Positions 1 through 7,963 of a stretch of 64,000 nucleotides of DNA are shown piece after piece (position 1 is the stretch's first letter; every line of letters begins with the position of its first letter). A program made the translations under genes and the position numbers. The notes under the pieces are model-generated. The model was not told where the DNA came from. It worked only from the letters and a program-made list of their open reading frames with translations, and did no database searches. The DNA comes from Sulfitobacter sp. EhC04 (lineage in GTDB: Bacteria; Pseudomonadota; Alphaproteobacteria; Rhodobacterales; Rhodobacteraceae), in NCBI RefSeq assembly GCF_001650875.1, contig NZ_LXYI01000019.1:1-64000 (forward strand), written 5' to 3'.

Positions 1-77
1 GATGCGGCCCCCCCCTGCCCCTTGCCCCGCTGCGCCAGATCGGCGATAGCACGGTCAGCCTGCAGGGAGTGAGATGA
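1..77 (+). CDS. 3' end of an unrecognised upstream gene (partial)
   Basis: One forward frame is open from the left edge and stops at 75-77. It gives about 24 residues ending STVSLQGVR and overlaps the xthA start region in an ATGATGA arrangement. Tight overlaps of this kind are common between real neighbouring genes in this window, which is the main reason to call it. Too little is visible to assign a family, and another frame is also open to position 72. Confidence 0.35.
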   Translation, partial: CGPPLPLAPLRQIGDSTVSLQGVR

Positions 78-886
78 TGAAAATTGCCACCTTCAACATC
101 AACGGCATCAAGGCCCGTGCCGAGGCCCTGCCCGCCTGGCTGGACGAGGCGCAGCCCGATGTGGTGCTTTTGCAAGAGATCAAGTCGGTTGATGAGACCT
201 TTCCCCGCGAATTGTTCGAGGATCGCGGCTATAATGTCGAAACCCATGGCCAAAAGTCATTCAACGGGGTCGCGATCCTGTCAAAACACCCGCTGGAGGA
301 CGTGACCCGCGGGTTGCCCGGCGATACGGCGGACGAACAGGCCCGCTATATCGAGGCAACGGTTGTCGGTGATCACGCGGCACTGCGCCTCTGCGGGCTG
401 TATCTGCCGAACGGGAACCCGGTGGAACTGGACGCAGGCGGCGCGCCGGTCGCGGGGGGCAAATTCGCCTATAAACTGGGCTGGATGGACCGGCTGCGCG
501 CCCGCGCCGAATGCCTGCTGGCCGAGGAAACGCCCTTTCTGATGGCAGGCGATTACAACATCATCCCCCAGGCCGAGGATGCGGCCAAACCGGAAAGCTG
601 GCGCGACGATGCGCTGTTCCGCCCCGAGTCGCGCGAAAAGTGGCGCAGGCTGGTGAACCTGGGCCTCACGGAAGCCTTCCGCGCCCGCACCCATGGCCCC
701 GGCCACTACAGTTTCTGGGATTACCAGGCCGGCGCCTGGAACCGCAACAACGGCATCCGAATCGACCATTTCCTGCTGTCCCCTGCCTGCGCCGACATGT
801 TGCGTGACTGCCAGATCGACCGCGACGTGCGCGGTCGGGACAAACCTTCGGACCACGTGCCGGTCTGGGTCAATCTGAACCTTTGA
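77..886 (+). CDS. xthA: Exodeoxyribonuclease III (AP endonuclease family)
   Basis: This encodes a 269-residue DNA repair nuclease of the exonuclease III/APE1 family, which cuts DNA at abasic sites and removes nucleotides from 3' ends of duplex DNA. The start MKIATFNINGIKAR is the family N-terminus. The metal-binding glutamate is in LLQEIKS at residue 34. The active-site Asp and Asn are in AGDYNIIP near residues 150-153, and the catalytic histidine is in SDHVPVW close to the C-terminus. Length matches the family. Two ATG codons lie in tandem at 74 and 77; the second is about 7 nt from an AGGGAG ribosome site and is preferred. The short overlap with the preceding frame suggests translational coupling. 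Confidence 0.95.
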   Translation: MKIATFNINGIKARAEALPAWLDEAQPDVVLLQEIKSVDETFPRELFEDRGYNVETHGQKSFNGVAILSKHPLEDVTRGLPGDTADEQARYIEATVVGDHAALRLCGLYLPNGNPVELDAGGAPVAGGKFAYKLGWMDRLRARAECLLAEETPFLMAGDYNIIPQAEDAAKPESWRDDALFRPESREKWRRLVNLGLTEAFRARTHGPGHYSFWDYQAGAWNRNNGIRIDHFLLSPACADMLRDCQIDRDVRGRDKPSDHVPVWVNLNL

Positions 887-905
887 AGGGGTGTGGGGGG
901 AAAGT

Positions 906-955
906 TCCCTATCATCTTGATCTGACGGTGAAGGATGGTGGGTCGTGAGAGGCTC
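906..955 (-). repeat. 50-bp direct repeat shared with the tRNA-Val(UAC) 3' end
   Basis: These 50 bp are identical to 2724-2773, and 49 of them to 2613-2661. The shared block covers the acceptor and part of the T-arm of tRNA-Val(UAC) plus about 30 bp of its downstream flank. Identity is perfect here although the tRNA sequence beyond it has decayed. That pattern fits an attachment-site core or recent recombination. The three copies frame a lower-GC islet. Confidence 0.8.
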
Positions 956-1013
956 AAACGCCAGACATCTTCGGTTTTAACGAAGTGTCTATCCCAATCT
1001 GCATAGGTCGACC
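936..1013 (-). pseudogene. Degenerate tRNA-Val copy
   Basis: Read on the minus strand, this matches the functional tRNA-Val(UAC) at 2754-2829. The 3' CCA, acceptor and anticodon stem are recognisable. The anticodon loop reads UUAAAAC, so the anticodon is lost, and the D-arm and 5' acceptor strand no longer pair with the 3' side. It is therefore a pseudo-tRNA, about 1.8 kb from the intact gene and in the same orientation. Confidence 0.65.
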
Positions 1014-1287
1014 GGCAACTGGGAAGAACGTGCCCGCAGTTGGGACGACAACCCGGACGACTAGGTCTATTCAGCAAGGCCTTTGGTCCCTGGTTGCCCA
1101 GACTGATTTGTGCGGCGCAGGCCGGACATGAAGGTGAGTTCCGGATTCCGGATGCGGGACCAGTTCTGTGTCGATCTTACGCGCTGTCGCGGCGAAGGTC
1201 CGGATTGAGACCATAACACAATATACTGCGGCTTGAACCATTGTCAGCTTATAGACATAGTCGTGCCCATTTGGATCGGAGCGGATA

Positions 1288-2058
1288 TTGGAACTTGCAG
1301 GCAGAATGACCCTTATCGGCATCCAGCTGCTGGGTTTGGTGATCTCCGTCCTGCTTGTCGCTGTTACCTTCTCAAACCCTGATCAAGTTGAAGAGCGCCT
1401 TCGACAGTTTGCTATTGAGGAAGTTGAACGCGCGGCGCAGGAGGTTTGGTCGAACCGAACAGTCGGACAGAGCGAAGGCAGTATGTCCGAGAAGCTCATG
1501 GCGCTTTCGGATCGCCTTGGGACGGATGCACAGGTTCTTGACGCACAGCGTAAAGAGGTTGTCCCCGCTATCCTCGCATTGGCAAAGTCAGAAACCTGCA
1601 ACGAAAATTGCGAATTCTGGGTCCTGGCCTCTCAGCTCACAAACCTTGCCATGGTAGAGCGCGTTGCTCAAATCAGAGTTGGGCAAAGCACGTTCGGCGA
1701 CCTCCTGGTAGAGCGCTACGAAACGTCCGTGCAAGGACTGTTGACCGATTTGCGCAGGTTTGGGCTCGTAAACGTTGTGGTCCTCTCTTTGATGCTCGGC
1801 CTGGTGGTGTTTCGAAACCACTTGAATTGGCGCTTCACGGCGTTTTCGGTCGCACTGACGGGTTACACCGCCTGGGCAGCCTATGGATATATTTACAATC
1901 AGAACTGGGCTCTTGCGATCCTCTTTCAGGATTGGGCATCGCCCGGATACCAAGCCGCGATGATTTTCTTTGCCCTCCTTTTCTTCGATTGGCTGTTCTT
2001 GCGCGGAAATGTCACCCAAGCGATCAGCAACTTTATCGCAAGCGCTTTATCGGGCTAG
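1288..2058 (+). CDS. Unrecognised membrane protein in a tRNA-flanked islet
   Basis: The 256-residue product has a hydrophobic segment near residues 9-27, a mostly polar region of about 130 residues, then three hydrophobic segments near 160-178, 183-200 and 222-240. The polar part carries two cysteines in SETCNENCEF and may be periplasmic. No family was recognised. A TTG start at 1288 has GGAG 6 nt upstream; ATG at 1306 is the alternative. Base and codon use are visibly less GC-rich than the neighbours, suggesting transfer. The stop codon TAG lies inside the CTAG that borders the adjacent MITE-like element, so the C-terminus could have been altered by that insertion. Confidence 0.65.
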   Translation: MELAGRMTLIGIQLLGLVISVLLVAVTFSNPDQVEERLRQFAIEEVERAAQEVWSNRTVGQSEGSMSEKLMALSDRLGTDAQVLDAQRKEVVPAILALAKSETCNENCEFWVLASQLTNLAMVERVAQIRVGQSTFGDLLVERYETSVQGLLTDLRRFGLVNVVVLSLMLGLVVFRNHLNWRFTAFSVALTGYTAWAAYGYIYNQNWALAILFQDWASPGYQAAMIFFALLFFDWLFLRGNVTQAISNFIASALSG

Positions 2059-2489
2059 CCTCTGGACCCATTAATCTTACATGCTCAGTTTGACAGATTT
2101 TTTTGTAGACCAGGAGCATCTGCGCAAGAATTCCCTCTCGTGCATTGCTTCGCAATACCCTGCCGGGCAGTGGTGGTTCTATTTCAAGCAGATGTGACGC
2201 CTCTTCTCGGGACATTGCTGCGCAATGCCCTGCCGGGCGATGGGACTGCGGGAAAATCCGTCAAACCCGTCACGCCGAAGGCGTGCCAGCATAACACGGC
2301 GCTCCTTCGGAGCGACGGGCGGCGATTTCACTTCATTTCAACGTCTTGGGTCGTTTGCAAATAGAACCTACCACTGCCCGGCAGTGCATTTGCTTGGCAA
2401 ATGTCACGAGAGGGGATTGGCTGCTCGCCCCAAACCCTTGAAATTGTGCGAAATCGCCGCTGAGCATATAAGATTAATGGGTCCAGAGC
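2059..2489. mobile_element. MITE-like element with 29-bp inverted ends and CTAG flanks
   Basis: Terminal inverted repeats at 2060-2088 and 2460-2488 match at 28 of 29 positions. CTAG is present immediately outside both ends (2055-2058 and 2490-2493), which fits a 4-bp target duplication like the YTAR sites of IS5-type elements. The interior has no transposase and is packed with perfect hairpins with 3-nt loops at 2144-2156, 2213-2227, 2271-2285, 2300-2314 and 2387-2403. Three of these are next to a TGCCGGGC or GCCCGGCA palindrome. A second, internal inverted repeat joins about 2130-2188 with about 2350-2415. A non-autonomous element is the best reading; the parent transposon is not in the window. 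Confidence 0.7.
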
Positions 2490-2580
2490 CTAGATCCGCA
2501 CGGGCAAGATGCTCGGCGTGAAGTGATCTAAAGCCACAAGTTACATCAGTTTGGAAGCGGTCGTTGCCACATCCAAAGCG

Positions 2581-2707
2581 GTGCGCGTCGGTCGGGCCTG
2601 CAAGGGAAAGCGTCCCTATCATCTTGATCTGACGGTGAAGGATGGTGGGTCGTGAGAGGCTTGTACTCCCGACCCAGAGTGCCGCACAGCGGCGCGCGTC
2701 GGTTGGG
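2581..2707 (-). repeat. Truncated tRNA-Val 3'-end copy with hairpin linker
   Basis: On the minus strand, about 33 nt of the tRNA-Val(UAC) 3' end, including CCA, and about 50 nt of its downstream flank are repeated with a period of 111 bp relative to the intact gene. The copy has two mismatches in the T-loop. It is joined to the upstream unit by a linker at 2668-2707. In gene orientation the linker reads a left arm, GACGCGC, the hairpin GCCGC-TGT-GCGGC, ACTCTG, then a right arm GGTCGGG that belongs to the tRNA sequence. A third linker begins at 2596 but breaks off after GACGCGC at 2583. No functional tRNA can form here. Confidence 0.85.
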
Positions 2708-2753
2708 CCTGCAAGGGAAAGCGTCCCTATCATCTTGATCTGACGGTGAAGGA

Positions 2754-2829
<76 letters not shown>

Positions 2830-2864
2830 GGTCCGGCTCTCTTAGCGCAAGGCGGGGGGCGGCT

Positions 2865-3431
2865 TCAAGCCCCTAAAGTCAGTCGGGATTGCACCCCTTC
2901 TTCGACGAAAAATACAACGCCCTGCCCGCCGTCGATGGCGCGCAGATCGCGCTGGGGGCGGCCCGTCAGGATCAGGCGCAGCATCCGCGATGTAATACCG
3001 TGGGTCACCAGCACCGAAGGCCGTGTGACCTGCGCCAGAAAGGCGCTGCAACGGCTGTGCAGCGCTGCCAGCCCCTCGCCGCCCGGTGCCAGATCATAGA
3101 GGTCGAAACCATCCCGCGCGCCGGTCTGCGCGATCAGATTGGCGCGGGATTCCCCGGCCCAATCGCCCAGCCCGACTTCGGCCAGCGCAACTTCGGTCCG
3201 CAAGGGGCCCTGCATGGCTTGCATCACGATCCGGGCGGTCTGCACCGCGCGGCCCTGCGGGCTGCTGAGGATCTGGAAACCCGTCAGATCACGCGCGGCG
3301 AGGATCTGGCGCTGGGTCTCGGCCTGGGCCCTGCCCCGGTCGGTCAGATCAGCATGGAAATGGCCCTGCAACCGGCCCGCAACATTCCAGGTCGTCTCGC
3401 CATGGCGCAGGATATAGAGCGGCGGCATCAT
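2865..3431 (-). CDS. Histidine phosphatase family protein
   Basis: A 188-residue member of the phosphoglycerate mutase-like superfamily, which transfers phosphate through a histidine. The signature LYILRHGETTWN is at residues 6-17 and the second conserved histidine is in LVTHGITSR near residue 143. The substrate cannot be told; the short single-domain form fits small-molecule phosphatases such as CobC- or GpmB-like enzymes. The start overlaps the stop of the upstream paralogue as ATGA, so the two are probably co-translated. The pair looks like an old tandem duplication: both keep LRHG, LQG and LTD.GR/LA motifs in the same order. Confidence 0.85.
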   Translation of the reverse strand: MMPPLYILRHGETTWNVAGRLQGHFHADLTDRGRAQAETQRQILAARDLTGFQILSSPQGRAVQTARIVMQAMQGPLRTEVALAEVGLGDWAGESRANLIAQTGARDGFDLYDLAPGGEGLAALHSRCSAFLAQVTRPSVLVTHGITSRMLRLILTGRPQRDLRAIDGGQGVVFFVEEGVQSRLTLGA

Positions 3432-4015
3432 ACCCGCTCCGGCATGTCCATCCGGGTTTCCACCCCGTTTTCAATCGCATAAACGCAACCCTGAAGGTTC
3501 GACAGACCGCCTGCTGCTGCCAGCGGCATCCCACGGGCCTCGGCCCGCAGCACCTGCCCCAGCAACCCATGCGCGACGATCACGCTGGGGCCATCGAGGC
3601 CGCGCATGAAGTCGCGGATGCGGGCGTGAAATGCTGTCAGCCCCTCGCCCCCCTCGGCGGCCTCGTAGATCTCCAGTGGCGTGGGGGACGTGGCGGCCCA
3701 ATCGGGATGGCGGGCCATGATCTCGTCCCGCAGCATGCCTTGCCAGTCACCTGCGTGGATTTCCATCAGACGTGGATCGGTCTGGTATGGCGTCTGGCAC
3801 AGCGCGATGTCTGCCGTCTGCCGCGCCCGCCCCAGCGGGGAGGCATAAAGAGCCGGTTTCAGCGCGAGGATCGGGGGCATCAGTTCCGCCTGCCGCCGGG
3901 CCTCTGCCAGCCCCTGATCGGTCAGCGGGGAATCGAGCTGACCTTGCAGCCTGTATTCTTTATTCCATTCCGTCTGGCCGTGCCGCAGGAACCAGATTTT
4001 CGGATAAGTCGTCAC
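3428..4015 (-). CDS. Histidine phosphatase family protein (second copy)
   Basis: A 195-residue paralogue of the next gene, with IWFLRHGQTEWNKEYRLQG at the N-terminus and VIVAHGLLGQVL carrying the second active-site histidine. A GTG start at 4015 is chosen because MTTYPKIWF aligns with the paralogue. A longer frame continues to an ATG at 4087 but its extra 24 residues have no family support. The substrate is unknown. It is first in a two-gene operon and overlaps the second gene by 4 bp. Confidence 0.85.
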   Translation of the reverse strand: MTTYPKIWFLRHGQTEWNKEYRLQGQLDSPLTDQGLAEARRQAELMPPILALKPALYASPLGRARQTADIALCQTPYQTDPRLMEIHAGDWQGMLRDEIMARHPDWAATSPTPLEIYEAAEGGEGLTAFHARIRDFMRGLDGPSVIVAHGLLGQVLRAEARGMPLAAAGGLSNLQGCVYAIENGVETRMDMPERV

Positions 4016-4432
4016 GTTATTGCCGCCTGCGTCGTTCCGTCGGGTGCCGACAGCCATATCCGGGGCGATGCCGGATGGAAATGCCAAATTCCAACGCAGG
4101 TGTGTCCGGCAACTGAGGTGGACCGGTCAGGCGCACACTGTCGGCGACGCCAGGTTGATCAATCACGTGCGGGCAAGCTGACCATGCGGAGATTGGAGCA
4201 GAGAGTGGCGGACGTCAGTTCTGAACCGGGTTTACCTATGGCTCAAGCCGGGTATCGCCCGACCTGGAGGGCGTTCCGATCCTGTGGGTGGTTGGAAACA
4301 TCTCAACCGGCGGGCCGATCGTGAGGTGACAGAGGAAGCAAAATCGCCCTCCTGGGGGAGGCCGGGCGGGTGCTTTTGCACCGGCGTATCGAAAACTCTG
4401 CCCGCCACCCGGTCAGATCATACGAAACGCAG
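4016..4432. other. Gene-free stretch with palindromic repeat
   Basis: No supported gene was found. An open frame crosses the segment but has no family features. The only structure seen is the dispersed palindromic repeat at 4247-4370, listed separately. Confidence 0.5.
4247..4370. repeat. Dispersed palindromic repeat, copy 1
   Basis: The left arm starts GCCGGGTATCGCCCGACCTG and runs into AGGGCG; the right arm is CGCCCTCC, a short G-run, then AGGCCGGGCGGG. This copy shares its order of blocks, including AACATCTCA and AAAATCGCCCTCC, with a second copy at 16573-16703. The arms are complementary to each other, so the unit can fold as one long hairpin. No coding content is seen. It resembles a short REP/MITE-type intergenic repeat. 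Confidence 0.65.
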
Positions 4433-4501
4433 GAAAAATGGTGGGTGATAAGAGATTTGAACTCCTGACCCAGAGTGCCCGCAGGGCGCGCGTCGGTCAG
4501 G
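4433..4501 (-). repeat. Truncated tRNA-Val(CAC) 3'-end copy with hairpin linker
   Basis: A 37-bp stretch (4433-4469) is identical to 4542-4578 in the intact tRNA-Val(CAC) locus, 109 bp away. It holds the 3' third of the tRNA with CCA. In gene orientation it is preceded by left arm CCTGACC, GACGCGC, hairpin GCCC-TGC-GGGC, ACTCTG and right arm GGTCAGG. This is the same linker design as at the tRNA-Val(UAC) and infC loci. The two 7-nt arms are perfectly complementary, and the right arm is mostly tRNA sequence. Confidence 0.85.
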
Positions 4502-4547
4502 TTCTCAGGATAAACGCGGCCTATCCGCCTGAACTAAGGTAGAAAAA

Positions 4548-4622
4548 TGGTGGGTGATAAGAGATTTGAACTCCTGACATCTTCGATGTGAACGAAGCGC
4601 TCTACCACTGAGCTAATCACCC
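4548..4622 (-). tRNA. tRNA-Val (anticodon CAC)
   Basis: A complete 75-nt cloverleaf with CCA encoded at 4548-4550. The acceptor pairs GGGUGAU with AUCACCC, the D-arm is GCUCAGUGGUAGAGC, the anticodon loop is UUCACAU and the T-loop is GUUCAAA. It differs at many positions from the tRNA-Val(UAC) 1.8 kb away, so the two are separate isoacceptors. Both have a truncated 3'-end copy on the downstream side. Confidence 0.95.
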
Positions 4623-4680
4623 TTGCCGCGCGAATTAGACAATCGCGCGGGTCGTTGCAAGAGGGGATGCGAAAAAGCTG

Positions 4681-5112
4681 TTATTCGGCAGCGTCGGGCA
4701 TCGTGTCAGACGGGCCGGCCTGCGGCGGTGTGGGCTGGCGCACCTTGACCACCATCACGCGGCCATTCGGCAACTGCTTTTCACGGCGCACCTTGACCTT
4801 GCCAAAGGGCGGCAGGACCAGTTCGCGGTTGTCGGCCAGCGCTTCACCCAGCACGGAGAGCATGGTTTCGACAACGGGCTTGGCGTCTTTCTTCTTGATA
4901 CCGGAGCGTTTCACGACCTGGTCGATCAGCTCTTTCTTGCGCATGACGGGGCCCAGGATCACCGACTGCGGTGCGTCCACGACGGTGGGCGTCGCTGCTG
5001 CGGCAGCGGCGGGTGCCTTGCCATCAATTGCGGTTACGGGGGCGGGAGTTGAGGATTTTGTTGCCACGGGGGTCTTTCTGGTCCGAGAGGACCGTGTTGA
5101 TTTGGTTGCCAT
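4681..5112 (-). CDS. HU-family DNA-binding protein with Ala/Pro-rich N-terminal extension
   Basis: The last ~90 residues of this 143-residue protein form an HU/IHF fold: MRKKELIDQVVKRSGIKKKD, then VLPPFGKVKVRREKQLPNGR, the beta-arm region that grips DNA. A basic Thr/Ser/Lys/Ala-rich extension of about 55 residues precedes it, so it is longer than the usual 90-residue HU. It should act as a nucleoid-associated protein; the tail may add DNA contacts. It is monocistronic, with tRNA-Val downstream and the lon terminator region upstream. Confidence 0.85.
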   Translation of the reverse strand: MATKSTRSSRTRKTPVATKSSTPAPVTAIDGKAPAAAAAATPTVVDAPQSVILGPVMRKKELIDQVVKRSGIKKKDAKPVVETMLSVLGEALADNRELVLPPFGKVKVRREKQLPNGRVMVVKVRQPTPPQAGPSDTMPDAAE

Positions 5113-5383
5113 TATACTGCCTCGTAGGTTTTTTGTGTTTTCCGTTTTCTACCATACCCCATGTTGTGTGAATATCAAAATCAGGCCCATGCCCCCAGAA
5201 TCCCGGCAACTGTGCCGATTTTGCGCGCATTTGGCTGAAAGCAGGCAAAAATGCCGATGCATCAGGTGGTTACGCCCCGTTTCCGCCGCGCGGATCACAG
5301 TGTTTCCTTGCCACGCAAGACGCAGGTCAGGCCATGGTTCACAGGCATGCGTCAGCCTGCGAATCCTGCGCGCAGGCAAAGAA

Positions 5384-5413
5384 AAAGCGCCCCGATGATG
5401 ATCGGGGCGCTTT
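5384..5413 (-). terminator. Rho-independent terminator of lon
   Basis: A perfect 13-bp stem (AAAGCGCCCCGAT with its complement) and a 4-nt loop are followed on the minus strand by a T-run. It lies 37 bp past the lon stop codon. Confidence 0.85.
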
Positions 5414-5449
5414 GGCGTTTCGAAAGGTGCAAACCTTAGGGTCAGGACC

Positions 5450-7861
5450 CTAATGCGCGGTGGCGCTGTCGCCGGACCCTTTTTGCGCGGCCAGCGTGGC
5501 AGCAGCAGCGGCGTCCTCGGCCTCCTGATCCCATTCGATGGGCTCAGGGACAGAGACCAGCGCGTGTTTCAGAACCTCTGACACATGGTTGACCGGGATG
5601 ATGGTCAACCCTTCCTTGACGTTGTCAGGGATGTCCGGCAGGTCCTTTTCGTTTTCCTGCGGGATCAGGACCGTGGTGATGCCCCCCCGCAGCGCCGCAA
5701 GCAGCTTTTCCTTCAGCCCGCCGATGGGCATGGCGTTGCCGCGCAGCGACACTTCGCCGGTCATGGCGATGTCCTTGCGCACCGGGATCTGCGTCAGCAC
5801 CGACACGATGGAGGTGACCATGGCCAGCCCCGCGCTTGGCCCGTCCTTGGGCGTGGCGCCGTCCGGGACGTGAACGTGGATGTCCAGCGTGTCGAACTTC
5901 GGCGGCTTCACCCCGATCCGGGGGCTGATCGACCGCACATAGCTGGAGGCCGCGTCGATGGATTCCTTCATCACATCGCCCAGTTTCCCGGTGGTCTTCA
6001 TCCGCCCCTTGCCCGGCAGGCGCAGCGCTTCGATCTGCAGCAGTTCGCCCCCGACAGAGGTATAGGCAAGGCCGGTCACAACCCCGATCTGGTCCTCTTT
6101 CTCGGCCAGACCGTAGCGGTGTTTGCGCACGCCCAGGAAATCCTCAAGGTTGTCGCCGGTCACGGTGATGTTGTCGGCCTCCTTGCGGATGATCTTGGTC
6201 AGCGATTTGCGCGCAACCTTGGCGATCTCACGCTCAAGGTTCCGCACGCCCGCCTCGCGGGTGTAATAGCGGATCATGCCGGTCAGCGCGGAATCCTCGA
6301 TCGAGAACTCCTTGGCCTTCAAACCGTGGTTCTTGATCTGCTTGGCCACCAGATGCTGCTTGGCAATCTCGCGCTTTTCGTCCTCGGTGTAGCCGGACAG
6401 CGGAATGATCTCCATCCGGTCCAGAAGCGGGCCCGGCATATTGTAGCTGTTGGACGTGGTCAGGAACATCACATTCGACAGGTCGTATTCGACCTCCAGA
6501 TAGTGATCCACAAAGGTGGAGTTCTGTTCCGGGTCCAGCACCTCAAGCATCGCCGACGCCGGGTCACCCCGGAAATCCTGCCCCATCTTGTCGATTTCAT
6601 CGAGCAGGATCAGCGGGTTGGTGGTTTTCGCCTTTTTCAGCGCCTGAATAATTTTGCCGGGCATGGAGCCGATATAGGTCCGGCGGTGGCCGCGGATCTC
6701 GCTCTCGTCCCGCACGCCGCCAAGGCTGATGCGGATGAACTCCCGGCCCGTCGCTTTCGCGACCGATTTGCCCAGGCTGGTCTTGCCCACGCCCGGCGGG
6801 CCGACAAGGCACATGATCGGGCCTTTCAGCTTGCTTGAGCGTTGCTGCACGGCCAGATATTCAACGATCCGCTCCTTGACCTTTTCAAGGCCATAGTGGT
6901 CGTCATCCAGCACCTTCTGCGCCTTGCCAAGGTCCTTTTTCACGCGGCTTTTCACGCCCCATGGAATCGACAGCATCCAGTCGAGGTAGTTGCGCACAAC
7001 GGTGGCTTCGGCAGACATCGGGCTCATGTTCTTGAGCTTCTTGATCTCGGCGTCGGCCTTTTCGCGGGCTTCCTTGCTCAGCTTGGTGTCGGCAATCTTG
7101 GCTTCAAGCTCGGCCACTTCGTTCTTGCCGTCCTCGCCATCGCCCAGCTCCTGCTGGATCGCCTTCATCTGTTCGTTCAGATAATATTCGCGCTGGGTCC
7201 GCTCCATCTGCGATTTCACGCGGGTCTTGATCTTTTTCTCGACCTGCAGAACGGACATTTCGCCCTGCATCAGACCATAGACCTTTTCCAGCCGCTCCGA
7301 GACCGAAAGCGTCTCAAGCAGGTCCTGCTTCTGTTCCACTTCGATGCCCAGGTGCCCGGCGACCAGATCGGCCAGCCGCGCTGGTTCTGCCGACTCGCCC
7401 ACGGCGGTCAGCGCCTCGTCGGGGACGTTTTTCTTGACCTTGGCATAGCGTTCGAATTCATCTGCCACGGTCTTGATCAGCGCCTGCGTGGTCGCGGCAT
7501 CGCCCGGCATCTCTGTCAGATATTCGGCGCGTGCTTCAAAGAAGTTTTCGTTTTCAAGGTATTCGGTGATGCGCACCCGCGCCTGCCCCTCGACCAGCAC
7601 CTTGACGGTGCCATCGGGCAATTTCAGCAGTTGCAGCACATTGGCCAGCACGCCCGCCTTGAAAATCCCCTTGCTATCGGGATCGTCCTCACCGGGGTCA
7701 ATCTGGCTCGACAGCAGAATCTGCTTGTCGTCTGACATCACTTCTTCCAGGGCGCGCACTGACTTTTCGCGGCCGACAAACAGCGGCACAATCATATGCG
7801 GGAACACCACGATATCGCGCAGCGGCAACACCGGGTAAGAAGCGTTCAATGGCTCTAACAT
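5450..7861 (-). CDS. lon: ATP-dependent protease Lon
   Basis: An 803-residue Lon protease that unfolds and degrades damaged and regulatory proteins in the cytoplasm. The N-terminal substrate-binding domain starts YPVLPLRDIVVFPHMIVPL. The AAA+ module has Walker A GPPGVGKTS near residue 355 and Walker B ILLDEIDKM. The C-terminal protease domain has the catalytic serine in PKDGPSAG near residue 677, with the dyad lysine in the following GGLKEKLLAA region. Length equals the E. coli type. It is monocistronic with its own terminator; a possible heat-shock promoter lies upstream. Confidence 0.98.
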   Translation of the reverse strand: MLEPLNASYPVLPLRDIVVFPHMIVPLFVGREKSVRALEEVMSDDKQILLSSQIDPGEDDPDSKGIFKAGVLANVLQLLKLPDGTVKVLVEGQARVRITEYLENENFFEARAEYLTEMPGDAATTQALIKTVADEFERYAKVKKNVPDEALTAVGESAEPARLADLVAGHLGIEVEQKQDLLETLSVSERLEKVYGLMQGEMSVLQVEKKIKTRVKSQMERTQREYYLNEQMKAIQQELGDGEDGKNEVAELEAKIADTKLSKEAREKADAEIKKLKNMSPMSAEATVVRNYLDWMLSIPWGVKSRVKKDLGKAQKVLDDDHYGLEKVKERIVEYLAVQQRSSKLKGPIMCLVGPPGVGKTSLGKSVAKATGREFIRISLGGVRDESEIRGHRRTYIGSMPGKIIQALKKAKTTNPLILLDEIDKMGQDFRGDPASAMLEVLDPEQNSTFVDHYLEVEYDLSNVMFLTTSNSYNMPGPLLDRMEIIPLSGYTEDEKREIAKQHLVAKQIKNHGLKAKEFSIEDSALTGMIRYYTREAGVRNLEREIAKVARKSLTKIIRKEADNITVTGDNLEDFLGVRKHRYGLAEKEDQIGVVTGLAYTSVGGELLQIEALRLPGKGRMKTTGKLGDVMKESIDAASSYVRSISPRIGVKPPKFDTLDIHVHVPDGATPKDGPSAGLAMVTSIVSVLTQIPVRKDIAMTGEVSLRGNAMPIGGLKEKLLAALRGGITTVLIPQENEKDLPDIPDNVKEGLTIIPVNHVSEVLKHALVSVPEPIEWDQEAEDAAAAATLAAQKGSGDSATAH

Positions 7862-7935
7862 GCTCTTTTCCTTATATTAGCAAGACGAAAAGGCCCCTAA
7901 CTAGGCAACCGCCGCCGTCTCCTGACATGGGGAGG

Positions 7936-7963
7936 ATATGGACACCTGCCCCGCCTGTTTCAA
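7936..7963 (-). promoter_or_regulatory. Possible RpoH-type promoter of lon
   Basis: On the minus strand TTGAAAC and CCATAT are separated by a distance compatible with alphaproteobacterial heat-shock promoters (CTTG and CYTAT elements), about 75 bp before the lon start. The match is imperfect and no experiment supports it; lon is a known heat-shock gene in many bacteria. Confidence 0.3.

Larger units (their letters stand above)
887..1287. other. Gene-free stretch with decayed tRNA-Val copy
   Basis: No convincing reading frame was found between xthA and the membrane protein gene. The left part, to about 1013, is a decayed copy of the tRNA-Val(UAC) gene and its downstream flank, listed separately. 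Positions 1014-1287 show no recognisable element beyond a probable ribosome site (GGAG at 1278-1281) for the next gene. Confidence 0.6.

Noticed and set aside
1071-1322. An 83-codon minus-strand frame in the gap after xthA
   Set aside because: No family match or ribosome site, and it overlaps the start of the better supported membrane protein gene.
4439-4545. A second complete tRNA beside tRNA-Val(CAC)
   Set aside because: D-arm-like and anticodon-arm-like pieces are present, but the acceptor strands do not pair and a 27-nt linker replaces the middle, so it is not a functional tRNA.
5585-6838. Plus-strand frame inside lon
   Set aside because: Shadow of lon on the opposite strand with typical Arg/His/Gln-rich composition.
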